From NCBI RefSeq assembly GCF_018100805.1, contig NZ_JAGJEA010000011.1, positions 87,528 through 151,527 on the forward strand: 64,000 nucleotides of DNA, given 5' to 3'. The translations under genes were made by a program, and so were the position numbers. The stretch's first letter is position 1. Each line of letters begins with the position of its first letter. Under the pieces are notes generated by a model. It was not told the origin of the DNA and ran no database searches. It worked only from the letters and a program-made list of their open reading frames with translations. Below, in pieces: positions 28,598 to 36,794 of this stretch. The stretch is from Aquimarina sp. MMG016. GTDB lineage: Bacteria; Bacteroidota; Bacteroidia; Flavobacteriales; Flavobacteriaceae.

Positions 28598-30805
28598 CTA
28601 CTTTTTTGTAAACTTTTTAGTCATTGTCTGTCCATTTTTGGATAAGGAAATAAAATATAATCCAGAAGGTAAAGTATTTAATGATATTGTATCATTTGTT
28701 AATTTTCCTTCCTTAATAATCTGCCCTATACGATTTATAACTTTATAAGATACATTATCAGTATCTTTCATCTTAATAAAAAGATTATTTCGTACTGGGT
28801 TAGGGTAATGATAAAATAGTGATATGTTTTGTTCTATGTTTTTATTCAAAACATTTTGTGAAACATTTTTTGCAGAGGAACCTACACAGAAATTTTTATT
28901 GTCTTGTGATCCAAAAGCTCCTCCTGAAGCTAAAACGTCACCATTTCCAGTATCTGTTAGTGCATAAGAACCATTACCATAAGTACAGCAAATACCATCT
29001 CCATAGGCATCATTAACTATTAATGTATAACAACCTGTATCTAAAGTTCTAGATAAATTAATTGTGGAACCATCGGCCTGAGAACCATAAGTTCCTCCTG
29101 AGTATATGATTTGATTACTATCATTCCTTATCTCCCAACTCGTTTCCTCAGGATAATTATCAAATGTAATTCTGAGATTTACATCACTACTTCCTCCACC
29201 GCTGGAAGTAGAAAGATCTATAGTATCTACGGCCATATCCCCCTGCCAGGTAGTTCCGGTTATACCATTAAAACGTAGTTGTATTTTTTCACCTAAATAA
29301 CTCGTTAAATTAATACTTGCTGTTTTCCAGGAATTATTTTGATTACCAGACTTACTCCATATAGATGTCCAGGTAGTACCATCCAAACTTAACTCTAAAG
29401 CTAAACTCCCCATATTAGAAGCACCATACATATGATATTTAAAAGAAAATGTAGCTTGAGAAGCATTAGTAAGATCAAAACAAGGAGAATACAATATCGC
29501 TCTTTTATTAGAATAGTTTGGGCTAGAAGACTCCATATACATATAGTAGGAACCTAAAGAGGCAGAACTTGGGCCTGTATTGTTTGATGGTGTTGCTCCT
29601 GAACGTCTTATCCAATCAAAATCATCTGATGATCCAGATTGTACCCATCCTCCAAAACCACTTTCTAAACCTTCTGTATAAGGAAATGAAGTAATAGTAG
29701 TATTACAAAGCGTATTTCCTCCACCAGAGTTATTTTCTGTAGTTACACTAATCGTATTACTTAGTATAGATAAATTACCAGCAGCATCTTTTGCTCTAAC
29801 ATAAAATGAATATGTTGTATTAGCTGATAAACCGGAAACATTGTAATTAGTACTAGTAACCGAAGTCAATAGCGAATTGTTTCTGTACACATTATAACCG
29901 GTTACACCTACATTATCTGTAGACACCTCCCAAGATAACTGTGTGGTCGTCTGAGTTGTACTAGAAGCTACTAAATTACCAGGACTGGTTGGGGCTTGAG
30001 TATCACTACCTCCACCTGTATTACCAAATCTATCTTCTGCCTGGGGTCCTCCCCAAATTTGTGTGGCAAAAGCCGGATTATCGATAAATGGATTTCTATT
30101 ACCCTGGATGTTTTCTAGAAGTGGATTTCTTTGTAATTCTAATTGCGAAACAGGATCTTCCACGTTCCATTCTAGGAATAACTGAAGCATATTGCTATCA
30201 CTTGTAGTTGCAGCTCCTATACCAACATTAGTTGGTAAACATTGATTACCATATCGAATGTACATATACATCATCATTCTGGCAATATCACCTTTAAATT
30301 CATCACCAGGATACCAATGTCCCTGGGCGGTAGCTCCAGAATTACCTGATCCATCAGCAAATTTTCTATTCCCACGAGAAGAATTCCTGCTGACATCAGA
30401 CGGTCTTAAATGATGCGCATCTGCTCCAGGTCCTGATGTACCTAGATTAGGGTTTCCTAACGATTTTGGATATGTATGTTCACGATTCCAATCCGTAGTA
30501 CCTCCTCCATTATTGTTTACTCCCCTCGTCCTATCAGTATTAGAGTTTCCATCGGTATCATTATAACCATAAATCAAAATCACCCTGGATGAATTAGTCG
30601 GATCTAAATCCGTTTGCTTTAGAGCATCCCAAACCCCGGGAGTATACGATAAAAAAGTAGTATGAGTATTTGTTACTTTGGTAGCTAGTTCATTCTGCAA
30701 AGCCTGCCCGGATAAAGTTAAGTTAACATCGTTGTAATACGTTGGCACCTGACTAAATCCAAAAGCAGAAATAGTCAATACCACGCCTAGTAGTATTTTT
30801 TTCAT
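28598..30805 (-). CDS. Secreted endonuclease I with FN3, MAM-like and T9SS sorting domains
   Basis: 735 residues. Signal peptide (ILLGVVLTISAFGFSQ), then an EndA/NucM endonuclease I domain with WNREHTYPKS (106-115) and DAHHLRPSD (129-137) followed by SRGNRKF; the catalytic His and Asn ligands are in place. One fibronectin type III domain follows (APTSPGNLVASSTTQTTTQL to SVTTEN, about 270-355), then a MAM-like domain with a disulfide pair (about 365-530), a second beta domain (VNLRITFDNYPEETSWEI ... DGICCTYGNG) and a T9SS type A tail (FYHYPNPVRNNLFIKM ... LPSGLYFISLSKNG). Likely a surface or released nuclease used for DNA scavenging. Confidence 0.93.
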   Translation of the reverse strand: MKKILLGVVLTISAFGFSQVPTYYNDVNLTLSGQALQNELATKVTNTHTTFLSYTPGVWDALKQTDLDPTNSSRVILIYGYNDTDGNSNTDRTRGVNNNGGGTTDWNREHTYPKSLGNPNLGTSGPGADAHHLRPSDVSRNSSRGNRKFADGSGNSGATAQGHWYPGDEFKGDIARMMMYMYIRYGNQCLPTNVGIGAATTSDSNMLQLFLEWNVEDPVSQLELQRNPLLENIQGNRNPFIDNPAFATQIWGGPQAEDRFGNTGGGSDTQAPTSPGNLVASSTTQTTTQLSWEVSTDNVGVTGYNVYRNNSLLTSVTSTNYNVSGLSANTTYSFYVRAKDAAGNLSILSNTISVTTENNSGGGNTLCNTTITSFPYTEGLESGFGGWVQSGSSDDFDWIRRSGATPSNNTGPSSASLGSYYMYMESSSPNYSNKRAILYSPCFDLTNASQATFSFKYHMYGASNMGSLALELSLDGTTWTSIWSKSGNQNNSWKTASINLTSYLGEKIQLRFNGITGTTWQGDMAVDTIDLSTSSGGGSSDVNLRITFDNYPEETSWEIRNDSNQIIYSGGTYGSQADGSTINLSRTLDTGCYTLIVNDAYGDGICCTYGNGSYALTDTGNGDVLASGGAFGSQDNKNFCVGSSAKNVSQNVLNKNIEQNISLFYHYPNPVRNNLFIKMKDTDNVSYKVINRIGQIIKEGKLTNDTISLNTLPSGLYFISLSKNGQTMTKKFTKK

Positions 30806-31115
30806 TGTGTTGTGAGTTAGTATTATAAAACGAGTTCTAAGCTATAAGTATTTTAACAAACTTGCTAGTCCCCAATGTTACCAAATCGTTACCTAGACTG
30901 TTGATAACCTGATATTTATATCAAAAAAAACTTGTAAATCATTAAAAAACAACTTATTACAAAATTAAAAAACAGTTAATAAGTTATTTCTTACGTAACT
31001 GTAAGAAATATACTCCTTTGATTGTAAGGTGAAGATTGGAATTTTCCAAAATCAAGGTATTTACCTTAATAATTATATGTTTTTCACATAGTTACAATAC
31101 ATAATTTTAAACTAA
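30806..31115. other. Non-coding region upstream of the six-cysteine peptide genes
   Basis: No gene seen. It holds a perfect 10-bp inverted repeat TATTTCTTAC-GTAACT-GTAAGAAATA at 30985-31010, which may be a regulator site or a hairpin shared by the divergent nuclease and peptide promoters. Confidence 0.45.
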
Positions 31116-31135
31116 ATTTAAGTACTAACTTAAAT
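31116..31135 (+). promoter_or_regulatory. Inverted-repeat operator-like site before peptide gene 1
   Basis: ATTTAAGT-ACTA-ACTTAAAT: perfect 8-bp arms around 4 nt, ending 12 nt before the ATG at 31148. The same element with spacer ATCA precedes the second peptide gene, at nearly the same distance, so it is conserved as a unit. It could bind a dimeric regulator or form a hairpin in the 5' UTR. Confidence 0.6.
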
Positions 31136-31147
31136 ATATTACACAAA

Positions 31148-31339
31148 ATGAAAAAAATCTTAAAACTTGAAGGAGTTCAAAAGTTAAGCAGAGCAGAACA
31201 GGGAACTATTAAGGGAGCAGGAATATCTATCTCTTGCTGCCCGAATGGAAGAGGGTGTCAAATTAGTTACCCTGGCGGAAGCTTCTGCGAAGCTGGCTAT
31301 TGTGATCGATATAGACCTTGGATTTGTATTCTTGCTTAA
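31148..31339 (+). CDS. Six-cysteine secreted peptide precursor 1 with double-glycine-type leader
   Basis: 63 residues. The first 24 (MKKILKLEGVQKLSRAEQGT, then IKGA) match the leader style of Bacteroidota ribosomal peptides (MKK..L.G...L...EQ..I.GG), which are cut and exported by C39-peptidase ABC transporters; here the last pair is Gly-Ala. The 39-residue core has cysteines at 30, 31, 37, 47, 52 and 60, with SFCEAGYCDR shared with peptide 2. An even number of cysteines and many glycines suggest a disulfide-rich or modified bacteriocin-like product. No maturation or transport gene is adjacent. I know no named family with this cysteine pattern. Confidence 0.8.
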   Translation: MKKILKLEGVQKLSRAEQGTIKGAGISISCCPNGRGCQISYPGGSFCEAGYCDRYRPWICILA

Positions 31340-31364
31340 GAAACATTAAATTTTAAAGTAAAAG

Positions 31365-31394
31365 AATGGCAAGCTGTATTAGCTTGCCATTTTA
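31365..31394 (+). terminator. Terminator between the two peptide genes
   Basis: AATGGCAAGCT, 5-nt loop, AGCTTGCCATT and then T-rich DNA: a perfect 11-bp stem. Peptide gene 1 is thus a separate transcription unit from gene 2. Confidence 0.85.
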
Positions 31395-31467
31395 TATGCT
31401 CTTAAACCACTAAAACCGCAATTGTTTAACGTGTTTTACATATATGATTTACAATATTTTGAGTTAA

Positions 31468-31487
31468 ATTTAAGTATCAACTTAAAT
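31468..31487 (+). promoter_or_regulatory. Inverted-repeat operator-like site before peptide gene 2
   Basis: ATTTAAGT-ATCA-ACTTAAAT, identical arms to the site at 31116, ending 10 nt before the ATG at 31498. The sequence just upstream also shares TTACAATA with the first copy, so the duplication included the promoter. Confidence 0.6.
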
Positions 31488-31497
31488 ATTCGCACAT

Positions 31498-31683
31498 ATG
31501 AAGAAAATTTTAGATTTAGCTGGAATTCAAAAATTAACCAAAGAGCAACAAAAGCAAGTCAAAGGAGCTTCATTTAGAGCTACTTGTTGCCCAAGCAGAA
31601 GCGGTTGCCTGATCAGTTTTGGAGGACAAAGTTTCTGCGAACCAGGTTACTGTGACCGATGGGGGCGTTGTATCTTTGCTTAA
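31498..31683 (+). CDS. Six-cysteine secreted peptide precursor 2 with double-glycine-type leader
   Basis: 61 residues, paralog of the preceding peptide. Leader MKKILDLAGIQKLTKEQQKQ then VKGA (24 residues). Core cysteines at 30, 31, 37, 47, 52 and 58 with the conserved frame CCP, GC.IS[YF], SFCE.GYCDR and CI at the end. Residues between cysteines vary while cysteines, glycines and leader are kept, the pattern of a selected secreted peptide. It has its own promoter region copy. No clear terminator before the ackA stop at 31804, about 120 nt away. Confidence 0.8.
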   Translation: MKKILDLAGIQKLTKEQQKQVKGASFRATCCPSRSGCLISFGGQSFCEPGYCDRWGRCIFA

Positions 31684-31803
31684 AACTATTAGAAGTCTGA
31701 GAAGTTAATTAACAATTACAAAAGAGTTGGATTTAATGCATCTAATGGGCTAGAGGAATTATTTTCTGACCCCTAGAATTGAAAAATTAGCTTTTCAGCT
31801 TCT

Positions 31804-32988
31804 TTATATATATAATTTGTAAGATTGTTTTGCTATTTCCAGCTCTTCATTGGTAGGAATGACTACAATATTCACTTTAGAAGAAGATGTACTTATATCT
31901 CTGATCTCTTTAGAACGAATTGAATTCTTTTCTTTATCCAATTCAACACCGAAAAATTCCATATCAGTACACACCATTTTTCTTATCACATCAGAGTTCT
32001 CACCTATTCCAGCTGTAAATACAATAGCATCCAATCCATTCATGACTGCGGTATAAGAACCTATGAACTTCTTAATTCGATAAGCGTTCATTTGCAAAGC
32101 TAATAAGCAGTCGTTGTTTCCTTTTTCTGCTTCGGCTTCTATATCCCGTAAATCACTATACCCGGTAAGTCCAAGCATTCCACTTTCTTTCTGTAACAAG
32201 GTATTTACCTCATCTAACGAGTACCCAAGTGAGTTTACCATATAAAATATTACGGCCGGATCAATATCACCTGAACGAGTACCCATAATCAGACCATTCA
32301 TAGGAGCAAATCCCAAGGTATGATCTATACTCTTTCCATCTTTTACAGCAGTCATACTACAACCATTACCCAAATGTATCGAGATAATCTTGGAGCTTTC
32401 TTTACCTAAAAATTCAATTGCTTTTTCAGAAACATATTTATGACTAGTTCCATGAAAACCATATACTCTGATATTATTTTCATCCAAAAACCTATTAGGA
32501 ATGGCATATTTATAAGCTTCAACAGGTATAGTTTGATGAAAAGCAGTATCGAATACCGCTACTTGTTTCGCCTGAGGAAAAATTTCTTCGGCTACCAAAA
32601 TACCTTGGAGATTAGCAGGGTTGTGCAATGGTGCCAGAGCAGAAAGCTTATCAATTTTTTGTTTTACTTCAGAAGTGACTTCTACTGTTTTAGAAAAAGT
32701 ACTGCCGCCGTGTACCACTCTATGCCCAACTACTTGGATCTCTGAAGCGGATTGTATTACTCCTACTTCTTTACTCATTAAATATTTTGCGATAAGCTGT
32801 AAACCAACCTTATGAGTATTAATACTTGTTACTTCTTCAATTTTATGATCATCAGTTTTATAAGTAATTACGGCATTTTCTAAACCGATGCGTTCTACCA
32901 AACCGGTACAAATAACTTTTGCTTCGGGCATTTGGAATAATTGAAACTTAATAGATGAACTACCTGAGTTTAATACTAGTATTTGCAT
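31804..32988 (-). CDS. ackA: Acetate kinase
   Basis: 394 residues, normal length. ASKHA motifs: VLNSGSSSIKFQLF at the N terminus, VGHRVVHGG, LAPLHNPANLQGI, FDTAFHQTIP, YGFHGTSHKYVS, SIHLGNGCSM, MGTRSGDIDP and FTAGIGENSDVIR. It interconverts acetyl phosphate + ADP and acetate + ATP. It lies 91 nt downstream of pta on the same strand, the classical pta-ackA order, and is probably co-transcribed. Confidence 0.97.
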   Translation of the reverse strand: MQILVLNSGSSSIKFQLFQMPEAKVICTGLVERIGLENAVITYKTDDHKIEEVTSINTHKVGLQLIAKYLMSKEVGVIQSASEIQVVGHRVVHGGSTFSKTVEVTSEVKQKIDKLSALAPLHNPANLQGILVAEEIFPQAKQVAVFDTAFHQTIPVEAYKYAIPNRFLDENNIRVYGFHGTSHKYVSEKAIEFLGKESSKIISIHLGNGCSMTAVKDGKSIDHTLGFAPMNGLIMGTRSGDIDPAVIFYMVNSLGYSLDEVNTLLQKESGMLGLTGYSDLRDIEAEAEKGNNDCLLALQMNAYRIKKFIGSYTAVMNGLDAIVFTAGIGENSDVIRKMVCTDMEFFGVELDKEKNSIRSKEIRDISTSSSKVNIVVIPTNEELEIAKQSYKLYI

Positions 32989-33079
32989 ATATTTATAATA
33001 AGAATATAGGTAAGAGAATAAAGATAAAAAGATGTTTAACCTTTTACTGTATGCTCTGTTTTCTTTAATTTATTTTATT

Positions 33080-35173
33080 TTATAAACCCTGTGCTTGAAT
33101 CGCTGTAATAATAACTGTATTATAAACATCATCTACCGTACACCCTCTACTCAAGTCATTCACAGGTTTATTCAATCCTTGTAACATAGGTCCAATGGCT
33201 AGTGCTCCTGTCTCTCGCTGAACAGCTTTGTATGTATTGTTTCCAGTATTCAGATCCGGAAATATCAACACACTCGCCTGACCGGCAACTTCAGAATCCG
33301 GTAATTTGCTTTTACCAACTTTCATATCTACAGCTGCATCGTATTGTATTGGTCCTTCAATCTTAAGCTCAGGCTGTTTTTCTTTTACAATTGCCGTTGC
33401 AGATCTCACAATGTCTACATCTGCTCCTTTACCAGAAGTCCCAGAAGAATAAGATAACATAGCTACTTTAGGCTCAATACCAAAAGCTGCTGCCGAATGT
33501 GCCGATGACATCGCAATCTCTGCTAACTGCTCGGCATTAGGATTCGGGTTTATTGCACAATCACCAAATACAGAAACTCTATCCTCCAAACACATAAAAA
33601 ACACTGAAGACACTACTTTTACTCCAGGTTTGGTCTTGATAAACTGTAATGCTGGGCGAATAGTATGCTGTGTGGTATGTATTGCACCAGAAACCATCCC
33701 GTCGGCATGGCCTTTATAAATCATCATTGTACCAAAATAGGATACATCAGCCATCATATCCTTTGCCATATCCAGATTTACATTTTTATGTTTTCGTAAT
33801 TCATAAAATGTCTGTACATAATCATCAAAGTGTTCGGATTCAGTAGGAAAAACGATATTGACTTTATCAAAATCAATCGGAATGTCCAACTTGGTAGCCT
33901 TATTTTTGATTTTAGTTTCGTTTCCGATTAAAGTAATATCCACTACATCAGTTGCAATCAATCTGGATGTTGCTCTCAGAATTCTTTCATCAGAACCTTC
34001 GGGCAATACAATATGTTTTTTATGCTGTAATGCACGTCGCAATAATTTATATTGAAACATACTAGGTGTAATACCATCTGTTTTAAAAGTAACCAACTTT
34101 TCTGCTAAAGCATCTTCATTTACATACTTTTCAAAAGTGCTTATCGATGTAATAATCTTTTGTGGATTATCTGCGTATATTTTAGACTTGATTGCTCCAA
34201 TCCTATTGGTAATCGAAAATGTTCCTGAATTTACAGAAATAATAGGGAATGACAGCGAAACACCTTCTATCAGCTTAAGAATAGATTCCTCAGGAATAAT
34301 TCCGCCAGTGAGGATAATCCCGGAAATTTTCGGGTAATTATTAGATATATTGGCTTGTAATACTCCAAGAATGATATCTGCTCGATCTCCTGGTGTGATA
34401 ACTAAACTATTATCTTTAAGGTGGGTAAGATAGTTACGCAGCTGCATCGCGCCAACTCCAAAGCTCCCTGCCTGGTTATTCAAAAATTCCTTGCCAAAAA
34501 GTACTTTACCATCTAACTCTTTTACAATTTCTTTGATTGTAGGATTACTTAAAGCATCTACCTTAGGAATAATGATTTGTTCTACTCCATTGTCAAAACT
34601 CATTTCGAGTGCTGCTCTTAATTTTTCTTCGCAACCCTCATTAACCTTATTGCTTACTAGAGCAAGCACATCAACATCCTTTCCATGAAAAGTATCGTAA
34701 GCCAATTTAATATTACCCACAATTTCTTCATTCGTTTCGTCTGTGCCACTTGCAACTATAACTGCGGGTATTCCAAGGTTTTTAGCTATAATAACATTGA
34801 TATCGAACTCTATGATACTGCCTTCATCAGAAAAATCTGTTCCTTCTACAAGGATGAAATCAAACTTTTCTTCCAGGTTTTTATATTTCTGAATGATTAT
34901 ATCAATAACCTGATTTGATTTACCTTCGTTATATTTCTGAAGCACTTCACTTCTGGTAAAAGCAAAAGCGTTTTTGAAATTAATATCTAATTCAAAATGT
35001 GAAATTACTGTATTAATATGATTATCAACTTCTCCTTCTTTGGGATCATCAATAATAGGTCTGAAGTACCCGACCTTAGCAACCTTACCCAGGAGCATTC
35101 TCATCATTCCTAAAACGACAAGTGATTTACCACTATTAGGTTCTATAGTAGCAATATAAACGGCTTTACTCAT
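33080..35173 (-). CDS. pta: Phosphate acetyltransferase, long form
   Basis: 697 residues, the long Pta form. N-terminal P-loop (BioD-like) domain with IATIEPNSGKSLVVLG, a DRTGG domain in the middle (VITPGDRADIILG), and the C-terminal catalytic PTA_PTB domain (from about residue 375: HIVLPEGSDERIL, MVSGAIHTTQHTIRPALQ, ALSYSSGTSGKGADVD-like segment, QYDAAVD, FPDLNTGNNTYKAVQR). It converts acetyl-CoA and phosphate to acetyl phosphate, feeding AckA. A TATCTTTG promoter element sits about 20 nt upstream. Confidence 0.96.
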   Translation of the reverse strand: MSKAVYIATIEPNSGKSLVVLGMMRMLLGKVAKVGYFRPIIDDPKEGEVDNHINTVISHFELDINFKNAFAFTRSEVLQKYNEGKSNQVIDIIIQKYKNLEEKFDFILVEGTDFSDEGSIIEFDINVIIAKNLGIPAVIVASGTDETNEEIVGNIKLAYDTFHGKDVDVLALVSNKVNEGCEEKLRAALEMSFDNGVEQIIIPKVDALSNPTIKEIVKELDGKVLFGKEFLNNQAGSFGVGAMQLRNYLTHLKDNSLVITPGDRADIILGVLQANISNNYPKISGIILTGGIIPEESILKLIEGVSLSFPIISVNSGTFSITNRIGAIKSKIYADNPQKIITSISTFEKYVNEDALAEKLVTFKTDGITPSMFQYKLLRRALQHKKHIVLPEGSDERILRATSRLIATDVVDITLIGNETKIKNKATKLDIPIDFDKVNIVFPTESEHFDDYVQTFYELRKHKNVNLDMAKDMMADVSYFGTMMIYKGHADGMVSGAIHTTQHTIRPALQFIKTKPGVKVVSSVFFMCLEDRVSVFGDCAINPNPNAEQLAEIAMSSAHSAAAFGIEPKVAMLSYSSGTSGKGADVDIVRSATAIVKEKQPELKIEGPIQYDAAVDMKVGKSKLPDSEVAGQASVLIFPDLNTGNNTYKAVQRETGALAIGPMLQGLNKPVNDLSRGCTVDDVYNTVIITAIQAQGL

Positions 35174-35192
35174 GTATATAAATTTGGTGATG

Positions 35193-35200
35193 CAAAGATA
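35193..35200 (-). promoter_or_regulatory. -7 promoter element for pta-ackA
   Basis: Reads TATCTTTG on the minus strand, a perfect TAnnTTTG, ending 20 nt before the pta start. No clear TTG at the usual upstream distance. Confidence 0.5.
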
Positions 35201-35291
35201 CAGTAATAAGAAATATTGACTATATGATATTGGTCATAAAAGAGTCGTTATAAAGTACACTAAAAATATTAACCTTTATATTCTCATATTC

Positions 35292-35332
35292 ATAACAAAA
35301 GGGTTTAGAAATTTTCTAAACCCTTTTGTTAT
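35292..35332. terminator. Long bidirectional hairpin
   Basis: Two 20-nt complementary arms (ATAACAAAAGGGTTTAGAAA and its reverse complement) separated by one base, with T-rich ends in both directions. It lies between the start of pta (35173) and the end of the DUF2911 gene (35551), both on the minus strand, so it insulates pta from upstream transcription. Confidence 0.8.
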
Positions 35333-35393
35333 CTTAAAACTTTAGCGAATTTTATAAATAAAGCTGACTTTATATATATTATTCAGCTGCTAG

Positions 35394-35445
35394 ATAAGTT
35401 CAACTTATTATTTTGAATGCACCAGGTTAGAGCAGATTTTCAAAA
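35394..35445. repeat. Palindromic intergenic repeat, copy 1
   Basis: 52 nt starting ATAAGTTCAACTTA and ending GATTTTCAAAA; 45 of 52 positions match copy 2. Outer arms TTTTGAA and TTCAAAA can pair, and the first 14 nt contain AAGTT-C-AACTT. The inner stem present in copy 2 is lost here. Confidence 0.65.
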
Positions 35446-35483
35446 CTAAAATCATATTGTTATGGATCCCGTTCTACAACGGA

Positions 35484-35535
35484 ATAAGTTCAACTTACTA
35501 TTTTGAATGTTCCGCCTTAGAGCGGATTTTCAAAA
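35484..35535. repeat. Palindromic intergenic repeat, copy 2
   Basis: Second copy exactly 90 nt after the first. Here the hairpin is better: TTTTGAA ... TTCAAAA outside and CCGC ... GCGG inside. A further small hairpin CCGTT-CTAC-AACGG lies just to the left at about 35469-35482. It lies 16 nt beyond the DUF2911 stop and could act as a transcript-end hairpin or be a REP-like element. Confidence 0.65.
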
Positions 35536-35550
35536 TAGAGTTTCACTTAC

Positions 35551-36651
35551 TTAATTTATATCCTCTCCTTTTTTAAGTTTCTCTAACTCACCAGATAATC
35601 TTCCTTTAAATCTTTCCGGAGCATTATTCATAGCTACATTAATAGATTTAATGGCATTTTTATAATCTCCGGTTGCAGAATATGCTCTAGCCAATCCATA
35701 ATTAGAAGGCCAAGCCCCATTATTAACTTTTACATTATTTTTTAAAACCTCTAATGCCTTGTCTTTTTGTCCTTGACCAATAAGGCCATTTCCTAATTGA
35801 AATACCTGAGTTGCATTACCGAGCTTTGCAGCCTTATCTACTAGAACCATGGCTTCATTTATTTTTCCTTGTTTTGCCAGGATCTGTGACTTTAAAGAAA
35901 GATTTCCAAAGGTTTCTTTGCTAAAAAAATTACCAGTTATAGAACCATTCACCCATTCTAGTGCCTGATCTAATTCTCCAGCATTAAAAGCATAATTGGC
36001 TGCATTGTCCCAATTAGATTGTGTAAAACCCTTATTACCTCTGAGGTCATTTTTAATTCCTGTCATTACAATATTTTTCACATCAACTTCAATATTAAAA
36101 GGAATTTCTTTTTTCTCCCATCGCAGCACTGCTACTGTGCTATTAGCTTCATAAGAAGGAAATAAAAAAGTTAACGTTTCTGTATGCGGTACTTCTTTGG
36201 TCTTAACATCTACTCGTAAAGCATCTTCTTTTTGATCATAAAAATAACTCCCCCAGGAGGTGGCATTTTTGGAAAATATTACTGTGGCTCCGCCATCTTC
36301 TTTAACCGCAACATGCAAACCATATATACCTGCTTTAATATCTTTTCCTTCTACTTTTACATCATGGGTAAACTTTATAGTGGAGTTATTATTTGCTCCA
36401 GCTCTCCAAGGTGCTGCGGTTGCTGTTCCAAATCCAAGGTTGTTATATCCATAAGGAACCAATTTGCCCCAGATTTCGCGATCTTTTACGCTTGGCCTAC
36501 CATAATCTATGGTTATGTCTGTAATTCCAACACGCTGAGTAACCTGAGCACGCTGACTTCCTTCGGGTGTTTGGAGCTGAGCATTTGTGTGAGACGTTAA
36601 CAACATCATTGCGGCGGCAATGCATGTTGTAATTAATTGGGATTGCTTCAT
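35551..36651 (-). CDS. Secreted DUF2911 protein with TPR-like C terminus
   Basis: 366 residues from MKQSQLITTCIAAAMMLL, which begins a signal peptide ending near TNAQ. The DUF2911 domain runs about residues 30-190 (VTDITIDYGRPSVKDREIWG-like start with TDITIDYGRPSVK, APWRAGANNNSTIKF, KAGIYGLHV). The C-terminal half has helical repeats (NAGELDQALEWVNGS, KQGKINEAMVLVDKA, ATGDYKNAIKSIN) like TPRs. Envelope protein of unknown function, frequent in Bacteroidota. An ATG at 36714 in frame precedes the signal peptide and is rejected. Confidence 0.88.
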   Translation of the reverse strand: MKQSQLITTCIAAAMMLLTSHTNAQLQTPEGSQRAQVTQRVGITDITIDYGRPSVKDREIWGKLVPYGYNNLGFGTATAAPWRAGANNNSTIKFTHDVKVEGKDIKAGIYGLHVAVKEDGGATVIFSKNATSWGSYFYDQKEDALRVDVKTKEVPHTETLTFLFPSYEANSTVAVLRWEKKEIPFNIEVDVKNIVMTGIKNDLRGNKGFTQSNWDNAANYAFNAGELDQALEWVNGSITGNFFSKETFGNLSLKSQILAKQGKINEAMVLVDKAAKLGNATQVFQLGNGLIGQGQKDKALEVLKNNVKVNNGAWPSNYGLARAYSATGDYKNAIKSINVAMNNAPERFKGRLSGELEKLKKGEDIN

Positions 36652-36794
36652 GACTAACTGTTTTTGATTAATTACTATCACTATATAGGCAAAGTAGAGT
36701 TCTGCCCTTAACAATATTAAGCGGTAATTATCAATCCTAGTGTTACCGTAGTGTTAAACTACTACCTAAAGTCACAATTGATTGTTAATCAACA

